Made by a program: the position numbers and the translations under genes. From NCBI GenBank assembly GCA_029262355.1, contig JAJCZO010000221.1, forward strand, positions 55,058-119,057: a stretch of DNA of 64,000 nt, read 5' to 3'. The stretch is from Deltaproteobacteria bacterium. Lineage in GTDB: Bacteria > Desulfobacterota > Binatia > UBA12015. The notes under the pieces are model-generated. The model did no database searches. It was not told where the DNA came from and saw only the letters and a list, made by a program, of their open reading frames with translations. Shown here one piece after another: positions 32,360 through 40,721 of the stretch. The first letter of the stretch is position 1. The number at the start of each line of letters is the position of its first letter.

Positions 32360-34048
32360 TCACGCCCCCCGAATGAAATGGCCCGGCAGAACCCCGGTGG
32401 GCTCACCGTTCTCCATGACGACCTCGCCGTTCACCAAAGTCGCCACGTACCCTTCCGCCTTCACGACGTAGCGCTCCGTGCTCGCGGGAAAGTCGCACAC
32501 CAAGTGCGCCTCGCCACAGGACAGACGCGCCGGGTCGTAGACGACGACGTCCGCCCAAGCTCCCGTGCGCAGGAATCCGCGATCGCGAAGCCCGTGCACG
32601 GTTGCCGGCATCCCCGTGAGACGCCAGATCGCCTGCTCGAGCGTCAGCGTACCGGGAACCCACTCGGTGAGGAGCCGCGTCGAGTAGTCTGCGCCCGTAA
32701 AGGAGGCGAGATGCGCACCCCCGTCGCTCGAGCCGGCCATCACGATCGGATCTTTGAGCGACGACTCGACGATGTTCGCGATGAACTCACGCGCGATCTC
32801 GGGGGAGCGCGTACAAAAGCTCGTCTGGAGATCTTCGCGGAGCGCGAGGTCCAAGAACGCGTCCAGCTTGGTCTGTCCCTCTTCTTCGGCGATCTCTCCC
32901 ACCGAGCGCCCAATGAGGCCACTGTTCGCGTCGTCACGTACATGCTCGATCTCGAGGTCGCCCAGGTCGAAGGCGACCGCACGCGAATCGTCGTCCTCCC
33001 ACTCGGCCTGCATGCGCGCGCGCCATTCCGGATCCGCCAGCCGACGAGAGCGCTCGGGCTCGGAGTGCGTGAGAATCTCACGCCAGACGGGCATTTCGTC
33101 GAAGACGAACGTGTCGGCCAGCTTCAAGTGAAGCTCGAGGCGGTTCGTCGTGAACTGCGGATGCAGACGCGCCCCCTGCGCGAACGCCTCGTTGCAGAAC
33201 TCGAGCATGTTCTGCCAGCCCATCGGGTGCTGCGGCGTCGGCGTAAGAATGTTCAGCTCGACCGGCTTACCGGACACCCGGTACAGGTCGAGAAGCAGCG
33301 CTCGGTCCTCCTGGTCGTACCCCTCCGCGAAGCTTCGCGGGATGATCTCGATCGCGCCATGGTCGAACTCCGCAAGAACAGAGGCGAGCGCGAGGATCTC
33401 TTCGGGCGCGGCGTGGTTCGACGGCACCTCTCGACCGTCGTCTCCTACGTGGATGGCGATCTGAGAGGTCGAAAAGCCAACCGCGCCCTCACGCATCGCC
33501 GCGCGAACCAGCTCCTTCATGTCGCCGATCTCGGCCTCGGTCGCGACGCGCTCGGACGCATCGTCGCCCATGACCCAGCGACGCACGGCACTGTGCCCGA
33601 CGTACCCGCCGGCGTTCACCCCGAGCCGCCCCTCCAGCCGGTTCCAGAAGTCGCCGAAGCTACCCCCCGCGAACTGGAACCCCTCGGCCAGGGCCTCCTT
33701 CGACATGCCCTCGACGCGCGACAGCATCGCGGCCAGCCAGGGAACGTCGTTCGCCTTCGCGGGGGCCAACGTAAACCCGCAGTTCCCCGTCAGCACCGAC
33801 GTGACACCGTGCCAGCACGACGGCGAGGCAAGGGGGTCCCAATCGAGTTGAACATCGTAGTGGGTGTGGACATCGATGAAGCCCGGCGCCACCACGCATC
33901 CCTCGGCGGAGAGTTCCCGGGCGCCGCGCTCCGCCACCCGGCCGATCTTCGCGATACGGCCATCCGACACGGCCAAATCCGCGCTAAATCCCGGCATGCC
34001 GGTGCCGTCCACTACTCGGCCACCACGGATCACGACATCGTAGGTCAT
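32360..34048 (-). CDS. N-acyl-D-amino-acid deacylase / D-aminoacylase-type amidohydrolase
   Basis: 562 residues from ATG 34048 (GGAGGAG upstream). It opens with TYDVVIRGGRVVDGTGMPGF, followed by the metal-binding HTHYDVQLDWDP at 61-72 and GNCGFTLAPAK. Near the C-terminus come SDGGAHLASFTGADYSTRLL and the composite-barrel tail RTGAWADVVVYDP. The composition matches D-aminoacylase/dihydroorotase-like zinc amidohydrolases, which in related lineages are numerous and mostly of unknown substrate. It probably acts in the cytoplasm. It stands alone, with 408 bp of sequence lacking a clear gene on its 5' side. Confidence 0.9.
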   Translation of the reverse strand: MTYDVVIRGGRVVDGTGMPGFSADLAVSDGRIAKIGRVAERGARELSAEGCVVAPGFIDVHTHYDVQLDWDPLASPSCWHGVTSVLTGNCGFTLAPAKANDVPWLAAMLSRVEGMSKEALAEGFQFAGGSFGDFWNRLEGRLGVNAGGYVGHSAVRRWVMGDDASERVATEAEIGDMKELVRAAMREGAVGFSTSQIAIHVGDDGREVPSNHAAPEEILALASVLAEFDHGAIEIIPRSFAEGYDQEDRALLLDLYRVSGKPVELNILTPTPQHPMGWQNMLEFCNEAFAQGARLHPQFTTNRLELHLKLADTFVFDEMPVWREILTHSEPERSRRLADPEWRARMQAEWEDDDSRAVAFDLGDLEIEHVRDDANSGLIGRSVGEIAEEEGQTKLDAFLDLALREDLQTSFCTRSPEIAREFIANIVESSLKDPIVMAGSSDGGAHLASFTGADYSTRLLTEWVPGTLTLEQAIWRLTGMPATVHGLRDRGFLRTGAWADVVVYDPARLSCGEAHLVCDFPASTERYVVKAEGYVATLVNGEVVMENGEPTGVLPGHFIRGA

Positions 34049-34456
34049 GGCTGTGTCTCCTCCGGTCGGCCGAAGCGACGAAATTGTCGAACGGCCTGGC
34101 TGCCGATTTCGTACACGATGCCCACCACCATCTCCACGAGCGAATTGAGTTCCGATGGCCAACTCCGGTCGAGAGCTGCTCGTTCCGCAGCGCTTCTACG
34201 ACTTGGATCTGCCCGGCCCGACCGGCGGGAAACAACGCTCCTGCGAGGCACGCGGCGAGCCCGGCGGATGGACGGACCAGGCCAATCCGAAAGCTCTCGC
34301 GGGGTGATCACGCGGAGCCCGGAGATGCCGTGAGATGGCCCATTCCGAACGCTGTTCCGTCAATGGCTCACAGTTACTGAGTCGTACGGCGCCGCAATCC
34401 CGCTCGGACGCCGAAAGGCTCCGCCGCCGCGCGAAATGACCGGCAGGGTGCCCGCG
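34049..34456. other. 408-bp gap without a convincing gene
   Basis: This interval separates the start of the amidohydrolase from the stop of the second LLM oxidoreductase. I see no RNA gene, palindrome or repeat in it. A 50-codon plus-strand reading frame, 34155-34307, begins MANSGRELLVPQRFYDLDLP and ends with TGA, but it has no good ribosome-binding site and no recognisable family. On the minus strand, protein-like segments such as ELNSLVEMVVGIVYEIGSQ lie directly upstream of the amidohydrolase in another frame and could be the tail of a decayed gene. Both readings are weak. Confidence 0.3.
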
Positions 34457-35494
34457 TTAGGAACGGGCCAAAGACACGACCCGGCCGAGGGTCTCCAACC
34501 GTTCGGGGAGGCTCCGTCCGGCGGGGGCGACGAGAAGGCTGTTCACTCCCGCGGTGCGGTACACCTCGAGGCGGGCCCGCACGGTCGCTTCATCGCCGAT
34601 GAGATTGCCGGCGTGGATCATCTCGTCCGGCACCCGCTCGACGGCCTCCGCACGCTTCCCGGCAACCCAGAGTCGCTGCACCTCGATCGCCGCGTCCTCG
34701 TAACCCGCGCGACGAAACGCCGCGTTGTAAAAGTTCGTGGTCGGCGAGCCCATCGCCCCAAGCACGAACGCCACCTGGGGCTTCATGGCCGCAACCAGTG
34801 TCTCTGGATCGTCGGTGAAGGCGACGGTCGCCGACGCACCGATGTCGATGTCGTCGAGCGTTCGGCCGACCTGCGCTGCACCCTCGGCAATGTGGGCGAG
34901 GTGAGCATCGGCCTGCGTGGGAATGAACGACGTGCCGAGCCATCCATCGGCAAGCTCTCCGGTGAGGCGGAGTGCCTTTGGAGAAAGCGTCGCAAGATAG
35001 ATCGGAATCTTCGGATTCGCGGGCTGCGAAAGACGCAGCGCCTTCCCCTCGCCCCCGGGACGCGGCAACTGGTGATGCCTTCCTGGGTGTGCGAGCTTCT
35101 CCCCCGCGAACGCGAGGCGTACGATCTCGATGGTCTCCCGCATCCGTCCTACGGGATCGGCAAACGCCTGACCGTGGAGGCCCTCGACGACCTGCGGACC
35201 ACTCGCCCCAAGGCCGAGCCGGAACCGATCCTTCGAGATCGCGGCCAGCGTAAGCGCCGTCATGGCCGTCATGGCCGGTGCCCGAGCGCTGACCTGCATG
35301 ATGCCGGTTCCGAGGCCCACGGTCCGGGTTCGTGCAGCGATGAAGGCGAGGGTCGTGGCAGCGTCCATGCCCCAGGCCTCGGCGGACCACACCGAGTCGA
35401 CCCCCATCCTCTCCGCCTCGACGGCGTAGTCGACCTGCTCGTCCCAGTCGCCCCGGCCCGAAGCGGGACCTCCGATGCTAACGGTGATCTTCAT
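34457..35494 (-). CDS. LLM-class (luciferase-like) oxidoreductase, probably F420-dependent
   Basis: 345 residues starting at ATG 35494 (MKITVSIGGPASGRGDW). Family segments: SVWSAEAWGMDAATTLAFIA, VGLGTGIMQVSARAPAMTAM, FRLGLGASGPQVVEGLHGQ and LADGWLGTSFIP. It is a paralogue of the protein at 1470-2468; both share WxAEAxGxDA and SGPQVVEG. The TIM-barrel should bind F420 or FMN. It is divergent from an acyl-CoA dehydrogenase pair across 74 bp containing a GTTGCAAC palindrome, which suggests joint control and a role in the same degradative route. Confidence 0.88.
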   Translation of the reverse strand: MKITVSIGGPASGRGDWDEQVDYAVEAERMGVDSVWSAEAWGMDAATTLAFIAARTRTVGLGTGIMQVSARAPAMTAMTALTLAAISKDRFRLGLGASGPQVVEGLHGQAFADPVGRMRETIEIVRLAFAGEKLAHPGRHHQLPRPGGEGKALRLSQPANPKIPIYLATLSPKALRLTGELADGWLGTSFIPTQADAHLAHIAEGAAQVGRTLDDIDIGASATVAFTDDPETLVAAMKPQVAFVLGAMGSPTTNFYNAAFRRAGYEDAAIEVQRLWVAGKRAEAVERVPDEMIHAGNLIGDEATVRARLEVYRTAGVNSLLVAPAGRSLPERLETLGRVVSLARS

Positions 35495-35532
35495 TGTAGC
35501 CCCCCGGCGCGTTTTCCCCTCTGCGACGCTAC

Positions 35533-35540
35533 GTTGCAAC
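35533..35540. promoter_or_regulatory. Palindromic box GTTGCAAC in a divergent promoter
   Basis: An eight-base perfect palindrome midway between the divergent starts at 35494 and 35569. The same octamer occurs twice between the divergent SDR and thioesterase genes (61834-61841 and 61851-61858). A GCAAC half-site follows at about 35551-35555. Presence of an identical uncommon octamer in two divergent promoters of lipid-type genes suggests a shared operator; a short motif can also occur by chance. Confidence 0.4.
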
Positions 35541-35568
35541 CGCGCACGAGCCCCAGTATCGCAACGAG

Positions 35569-36720
35569 GTGTCGCGCTTTCGTCTGGACCCGTGCCGCCT
35601 ACCTCCCGAAGCCGAGAGCCTGCGCGGCGAGGTCCGCGAGTTCCTTGCAAAGGAACTCGGAGACTTCCCGACATGGAAGCGCGCCTACACGTGGATGGGA
35701 AGCGACGCGGCCTTCAGCCGCAAGGTGGGCGAACGCGGCTGGATCGGCATGACGTGGCCCGAAAAGTACGGGGGCCGAGAGCGCAGCAGCTTCGAGCGTT
35801 ACGTGGTCCTGGAGGAGATGCTGGCCGCGGGCGCACCGGTGGCCGCGCACTGGATCGCCGATCGGCAGAGTGGTCCACTCCTGATGAAGTACGGCACCGA
35901 GGAGCAACGGCACGACATCCTCCCTCGTATCTGCCGCGGGGAAGCATTTTTCTGCATTGGCATGAGCGAGCCCGACTCCGGCTCCGATCTCGCTTCGGTT
36001 CGGACCCGCGCCGACCAAACCGCAAACGGCTGGTGTATCAACGGAACGAAGCTCTGGACGTCCGGAGCGGCGCAGTGCCACTACATGATCGCACTCGTAC
36101 GAACGACGGTGGCAGAGAAGAAGCACCAAGGCCTCTCCCAGTTCCTCGTCCCCCTCGACGGTCGCGACGGTATCACCATCCGCCCCATTCGAGACCTCGC
36201 GGGCAACGACCATTTCTGCGAGGTCACGTTCGAAGACGCGATCGTAGACGACGACGCATTGATCGGCGACGAGGGCGCCGGGTGGAGCCAAGTGATGGCG
36301 GAACTGGCCTACGAGCGGAGCGGCCCGGAACGCTACCTCTCATGCCAACCTCTCCTTGCGGAGCTCGCCCGCCACCTCGGAGCGCAAGCTGGGCCGCGTG
36401 AGCGCGCGACGATCGGACGACAAGTTGCGCACCTCGCGACGCTCCGCCAGATGACGCTCAGCCTCGCCGGCCTTCTCGACCGCGGCGAGAACCCGGCGCT
36501 GGAAGCGGCGGTCACCAAAGACCTCGGTGGCGTGTTCGAGCAAGACCTACCCGGGATCGCACAGAGCCTTCTCTCGGACGAGCCGCGGACCGACGACGGC
36601 GCGGACGATCTCCAGCAGATCCTCGCCCATCTCATGCAAAATGCTCCCTCGTTCTCGCTGCGAGGCGGCACGCGCGAAGTCCTTCGCGGCATCATCGCAC
36701 GGGGGCTCGGGCTACGATGA
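35569..36720 (+). CDS. Acyl-CoA dehydrogenase (first of a pair)
   Basis: 383 residues from GTG 35569. Acyl-CoA dehydrogenase layout: RGWIGMTWPEKYGGRERSSF, the FAD/substrate loop CIGMSEPDSGSDLASVRTRAD, GWCINGTKLWTSGA, and a C-terminal RGGTREVLRGIIARGLGLR. The family oxidises acyl-CoA to enoyl-CoA and passes electrons to ETF. The next gene, another acyl-CoA dehydrogenase chain, starts inside its stop codon (ATGA overlap), a pattern known from heteromeric alpha2beta2 enzymes that act on sterol side chains and other bulky CoA esters in actinobacteria. A heteromer is therefore likely. Confidence 0.93.
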   Translation: MSRFRLDPCRLPPEAESLRGEVREFLAKELGDFPTWKRAYTWMGSDAAFSRKVGERGWIGMTWPEKYGGRERSSFERYVVLEEMLAAGAPVAAHWIADRQSGPLLMKYGTEEQRHDILPRICRGEAFFCIGMSEPDSGSDLASVRTRADQTANGWCINGTKLWTSGAAQCHYMIALVRTTVAEKKHQGLSQFLVPLDGRDGITIRPIRDLAGNDHFCEVTFEDAIVDDDALIGDEGAGWSQVMAELAYERSGPERYLSCQPLLAELARHLGAQAGPRERATIGRQVAHLATLRQMTLSLAGLLDRGENPALEAAVTKDLGGVFEQDLPGIAQSLLSDEPRTDDGADDLQQILAHLMQNAPSFSLRGGTREVLRGIIARGLGLR

Positions 36721-37766
36721 GTGAAGCCCGCAGCATGATCGCCGATACGGTCGAACGTCTCTTTTCCGAGTCGCTCGACCAGGAGGACCTCGCCCGTGCC
36801 GAAAACGGCGTCTGGCCCACCGCCCTATGGCACGCCATCGAGGAGACGGGACTCACGCGGGCGCTGCTTCGACCCGAGCACGGAGGCGCCGACGGGGACT
36901 GGCTCGACGTATTCGAGATCGCCCGAGCCCTCGGGCGACACTCCGTGCCTCTCCCGGTCGTCGAAACGATCCTCGCAACCTGGCTTCTCGAGCGCGCCGA
37001 GCTCGACATCCCCGACGGACCGCTGGGCCTCGTCCCGCACCCGACGACGACGACCGCGACCCGGCTCCAGCGGATTCCGTGGGGCCGCGCCGCACGCGCC
37101 TACGTCGGACTGACCAACGACGGCAGAACGGACGGCCAAGTCGTTTGCTTCTCGGGCCCGAGCCCCGACGTCGCCGCAGGATGCAACATCGCACTCGACG
37201 CCCGTGACACGGTCACGATCCGCGAAACGGCTGCGGTGGGAACGACTACGGTCGCACCCAATACCGTCCGGCTCTACGGGGCGCTGCTGCGCTCCGGCCA
37301 GATGACCGGCGCTCTCGAGCGCATCCTCGATCAGTCGGTCCAGTACGCAACCGAGCGCGTTCAGTTCGGCCGCCCGATCGGAAACTTCCAGATCATCCAG
37401 CAAGAGCTCGCTCGCCTCGCCGGCCAGGTCGCCGAGGCGACGACGGCCACGGAGATCGCGTTTCGCGCGGCGGCGGAAGCGCGCCCGAACGCGACAGGAG
37501 AAATCGGAGCAGAGGGCGACCCAGCTTTCGAGATCGCCTGCGCGAAAGTCGTCGTCGGAGACGCCGCCGAACTCGGACCCCGAATCGCGCATCAGGTTCA
37601 CGGCGCGATCGGTTTCACCTACGAACACTCCTTGCACTTCTCGACCCGACGGCTCTGGGCGTGGCGCGCGGAGTTTGGCCTCGCCGAGGAGTGGGCCGCC
37701 GATCTGGGCACCGCCGTCCAGCACGACCTGGTCGGCGGGATCTGGCCTCTCGTGACGTCGCGCTAA
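36717..37766 (+). CDS. Acyl-CoA dehydrogenase (second of a pair)
   Basis: 349 residues, ATG overlapping the preceding stop by four bases. It is shorter and more diverged in the N-terminal and middle domains, where the usual FAD/substrate loop is hard to see. The C-terminal helical bundle is clear: SVQYATERVQFGRPIGNFQIIQ and QVHGAIGFTYEHSLHFSTRR, with the Glu of TYEH in the catalytic-base position. Such a division, with one partner holding the loop and the other the base, is what heteromeric acyl-CoA dehydrogenases show. The pseudouridine synthase gene starts immediately after its stop. Confidence 0.9.
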   Translation: MSEARSMIADTVERLFSESLDQEDLARAENGVWPTALWHAIEETGLTRALLRPEHGGADGDWLDVFEIARALGRHSVPLPVVETILATWLLERAELDIPDGPLGLVPHPTTTTATRLQRIPWGRAARAYVGLTNDGRTDGQVVCFSGPSPDVAAGCNIALDARDTVTIRETAAVGTTTVAPNTVRLYGALLRSGQMTGALERILDQSVQYATERVQFGRPIGNFQIIQQELARLAGQVAEATTATEIAFRAAAEARPNATGEIGAEGDPAFEIACAKVVVGDAAELGPRIAHQVHGAIGFTYEHSLHFSTRRLWAWRAEFGLAEEWAADLGTAVQHDLVGGIWPLVTSR

Positions 37767-38429
37767 GTGATTCCGGTCCTCCATCGCGACGACCGTCTCG
37801 TTGCGGTCGACAAGCCTGGGGGTCTGCTCGTGCATCGAAGCGCCGAGGCCAGTGACGCGACGGCGCTCCTCCAGATCGTCCGCGATCAAATCGGGGCCTT
37901 CCTCTTCCCGGTTCACCGGATCGACCGTGCCGCGTCGGGCATTGTGCTCTTCGCACTCGACAAAGAGGCCGCGGCCGCCCTGCAGGCGGGCCTGATCGCG
38001 CCAGAGACGGAGAAGACCTACCTCACCCTCGTGCGGGGTTCGACAGAGGAACGTTTCGAGAGCCGAAGGCAACTCCACTCCGAGTCGGGCCGTCCGCAAG
38101 AGGCGTGGACCGAGTTCCGCCGGCTAGCCGAGATGAGCCGCTGCTCGCTTCTGGAGGCTCGACTTCACACGGGGCGGCGCCACCAGATACGCCGACACCT
38201 TGCGCACCTCGCGCATCAGATCATCGGGGACACCCGCTACGGCAAGGGGCGGATCAACCAACACCTCCGGCAGCAGTACGGCCTGCCCCGACTGTTTCTG
38301 CACGCTCGATCTCTCCGGCTCCCGCACCCATCGACCCACCAGATGCTCGAAATCGAAGCACCCTTGGCCGAGGATCTGCACGCGTTCCTCCTGCGACTCC
38401 CCGACTGCCCCGCCAACCTCTCGCGGTAG
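37767..38429 (+). CDS. RluA/TruC-family pseudouridine synthase
   Basis: 220 residues from a GTG directly abutting the previous stop codon. The catalytic motif PVHRIDRAASGIVLFA contains Asp53, the nucleophile of the family; LVAVDKPGGLLVHRS and LLEARLHTGRRHQIRRHLAHL are the conserved flanking segments, and HPIxGDTRYGKG follows as HQIIGDTRYGKGRIN. The length is near that of TruC (tRNA U65), and no S4 domain is present. It modifies uridine to pseudouridine in tRNA or rRNA. It appears co-transcribed with the acyl-CoA dehydrogenase pair although functionally unrelated. Confidence 0.92.
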   Translation: MIPVLHRDDRLVAVDKPGGLLVHRSAEASDATALLQIVRDQIGAFLFPVHRIDRAASGIVLFALDKEAAAALQAGLIAPETEKTYLTLVRGSTEERFESRRQLHSESGRPQEAWTEFRRLAEMSRCSLLEARLHTGRRHQIRRHLAHLAHQIIGDTRYGKGRINQHLRQQYGLPRLFLHARSLRLPHPSTHQMLEIEAPLAEDLHAFLLRLPDCPANLSR

Positions 38430-38460
38430 TCGCCTCGCCCGTATAGGGTCCGTCCGAACC

Positions 38461-39373
38461 ATGGCGACGCGCTCGATCGATCCCGCCACGTCGGTCCGCC
38501 GAGCAGGGCTCTCCGTCGCCTCGATGATGGCCTACGGCTCGGGCAACTTCGCGTTTGCGCTACTCGGCCTCGTGATCACGGTCAACCTGCAGTACTTCTA
38601 TACCGACTACGTCGGTCTCTCCGCCGGCCTGGTCGCCTGGTCGTTACTATTCGCAAAGCTCTTCGACAGCGTGACCGACCCCCTGATGGGATACCTCTCG
38701 GACCGAACCCACACGCGCTTTGGCCGTCGGCGCCCCTACTTCCTCGCGACCGCGGTCCCCTTGGCCGTCGCCTTCTACTTCCTGTTCACGCCGCCGATGG
38801 TCGCAACCGACGGGAGCAGCCAAATGCAGCTCCTCGGCTACATGCTCGCGCTGTGCATCCTCACGTATCTCTTCTGGACCATCGGCGCGGTACCGTACTT
38901 CAGTCTCGGCGCAGAACTGTCCGACGACTACCAGGAGCGCGTGAAGCTCATCACAGTTCGCGAGGCATGGGCACTCGCGGGCCTGCTCCGTTCTGTACTT
39001 CTCGTTCATCCTCGTCATCGGCGGAGCCGCCTTCGGCAATACGCTTTCGCTGCCGCCATCCATGGTCGCCGACCTCATCGACTGGGACGAATCGAACACC
39101 GGTCGACGGCGCGAAGAGTCGTACTTCGCCATCTGGGCATTTGCGACGAAACTCGGCGCGGCGATCACGGGGTTCGTGGCTCTCCAGGTGCTCGAGCAGG
39201 TCGGGTACGTGCCTGGGGTGGAGCCAACCGAAACCGTGAGGTGGTGGATGGTGTGGATGTACTCCTGGTTTCCGGCGGCTTTCTATCTCGGGGCCGGCCT
39301 CGCGCTCGCCAGGTACAATTTTACGCGAGACGACCTCACGATCGCCCAACGGGAGATCGGTCGGGACCGATGA
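38461..39373 (+). pseudogene. GPH/MFS-type sugar-cation symporter, internally deleted and frameshifted
   Basis: Residues 1-176 in one frame (38461 to about 38989) are the N-terminal half of a glycoside-pentoside-hexuronide:cation symporter: MAYGSGNFAFALLGLVIT, LFDSVTDPLMGYLSDRTHTR and FGRRRPYFLATAVPL. The C-terminal part then appears in a different frame (about 38995 to 39373): LYFSFILVIGGAAFGNT, LPPSMVADLIDWDE and RREESYFAIWAFATKLG. In intact relatives these parts are separated by about 150-200 residues of further helices, so there is both a frame change and a large internal deletion. The remaining chain cannot form a normal 12-helix carrier. Confidence 0.8.
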
Positions 39374-39426
39374 GCCGATGGGCGATGGGCTTCTCACGAA
39401 CCCCTCAAGCTCCGACTCCTGAGCGA

Positions 39427-39750
39427 TCAGAGCCGATAGTTGCGGATCACGCGGCGCTGCTCGTCCATGATTCGTGCGGCCGCGAGGCCCTTCGTAAATT
39501 CGAGGATGCAGCTGCCGTTCGAAGTCGACCGAAGAATGGTGCCCGCCACTTCGACCTGCTCGCCGTCGGAAAACTCGATCGTACCCACCACGCACGCCCC
39601 GGGCTCCGGGTACATCCGCGCAGGACCCTGAAAACGAAGCCCGCCCTCGGAGACATCCACGACGGAAAACTCGTTCCCGTCGATCTCCACCAATGGACGT
39701 ACCGGAAGTGGGTACTCCAGCCGAAAATGACGCCGCCGTTGGTCCGCCAT
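39427..39750 (-). CDS. PilZ-domain protein (c-di-GMP receptor)
   Basis: 107 residues made of a single PilZ domain. The c-di-GMP binding elements are present: RRRHFR at 5-10 (RxxxR pattern) and DVSEGGLRF at 32-40 (D/NxSxxG). The rest follows the six-stranded barrel pattern, with CVVGTIEFSDGEQVEVAGTI. Small PilZ proteins relay cyclic di-GMP levels to motility, secretion or envelope targets by protein contact. It is intact although flanked by two broken genes, and its stop is 53 bp from the convergent symporter relic. Confidence 0.9.
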   Translation of the reverse strand: MADQRRRHFRLEYPLPVRPLVEIDGNEFSVVDVSEGGLRFQGPARMYPEPGACVVGTIEFSDGEQVEVAGTILRSTSNGSCILEFTKGLAAARIMDEQRRVIRNYRL

Positions 39751-39796
39751 ACTCCCGCGTTACCGGGGCCGCCAGGTTGCGTCAAGTAAGGAGTCA

Positions 39797-40582
39797 CTAC
39801 GCTTTCTTCACCCGGTCACCCAGGCCCGCACCGGATGCCCGACGAAGTGCCTGCATGTGCGGCCCGGCCTGAAGATCCGCGGCAGTGCGGATGACACTTC
39901 TTCCACCACGGGCTTGTACGGCCGTGTGCACGAGACGCTTGTTCACCGTCACGACCGCCGGAGGCACTTCCGTAATCCGCACCGCGATCTGGAGTACGCG
40001 GTCCTCCAATTCGTCGGGAGCGAACGCCTGATTGATCATCCCGACGCGCTCGGCCTCGTCGCCGTCGTACTCCCGTCCCGCAATGTGCAGCTCCATCGCG
40101 TGCCGGGGCGCCATTGCCACGGGGAACCACGCGAAGTCCGGAACCCCAGCCACGCGAAGAACCGGATGCGCGAAACGCGCGTCACGCGCCGCGTAGGCGA
40201 GATCACAGGCGCCCGGGAGCTCGAGCCCGCCCGCCAGCGCGTACGCGTGGATCTGGGCGATCACAGGCTTTGCGAGATCCCAGATCGACATCCAGCCCTC
40301 CGCGACGTGCCGCGGCCACTGCATCCCGACATCGCCCGCGAAGGTAGGGCTGGCCCGTGCTCAGATCGGACTTGATGTCGTAAACTCGAGGAGAAGCAGG
40401 TACCGGCGCCGCGCAGGATCGAGACGCGCAACCGCGTCGTCTCGGTCCGCGGCCTGGAGATCTGCCAAGAGCTCGCCTCGCATCGGGTTGTTGATCGCAT
40501 TGCGTTTCTCGGGCCGGTTCAGCGTGATTCGGCAGACCCCGGGGCCCGCCTGGTCGACTTCGAGGAATTCGTAGGATCCCAT
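39797..40582 (-). pseudogene. Enoyl-CoA hydratase-family gene with three frame changes
   Basis: From the ATG at 40582 the first part reads GSYEFLEVDQAG and ITLNRPEKRNAINNPMRGEL, but this frame soon ends in TGA near 40363. The middle continues in a second frame (RVSILRGAGTCFSS, about 40395-40435) and then a third (VYDIKSDLSTGQPY, about 40345-40390). The rest, MQWPRHVAEGWMSIWDLAKP, AYALAGGLELPGACDLAYAA and the C-terminus, is back in the first frame down to 39797. Each junction is explained by one extra base, so three single-base insertions within about 110 bases restore the register but leave a stop. The 262-codon total is normal for a crotonase. Either decay or clustered sequencing errors would account for it. 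Confidence 0.8.
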
Positions 40583-40721
40583 CGCGCGACCTTGGCACTG
40601 CCGTAGGGGAAGCAAAGCCCCGTGAATCGCTAGCTCTTTCCAGTACTTACAGCTCACGATCGGGACCACATGGCTTCCCCGGATCTTTTGTTAAAGAGAG
40701 GCCTCGAACGGACCGGAGACC

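Noticed and set aside
32378..34333. 651-codon plus-strand frame opposite the D-aminoacylase-type gene
   Set aside because: Antisense shadow: composition is Arg/Glu/Val-rich with no recognisable domain, while the minus strand encodes a clear amidohydrolase.
38200..39789. Single 529-codon frame covering the symporter region
   Set aside because: After about codon 263 the frame leaves the transporter sequence and becomes Arg-rich noise; the true C-terminal part is in another frame.
40345..40440. Programmed frameshifting as an explanation for the broken crotonase
   Set aside because: Three successive shifts without slippery heptamers or a downstream structure, in an enzyme family that does not use recoding, make mutation or sequencing error far more likely.
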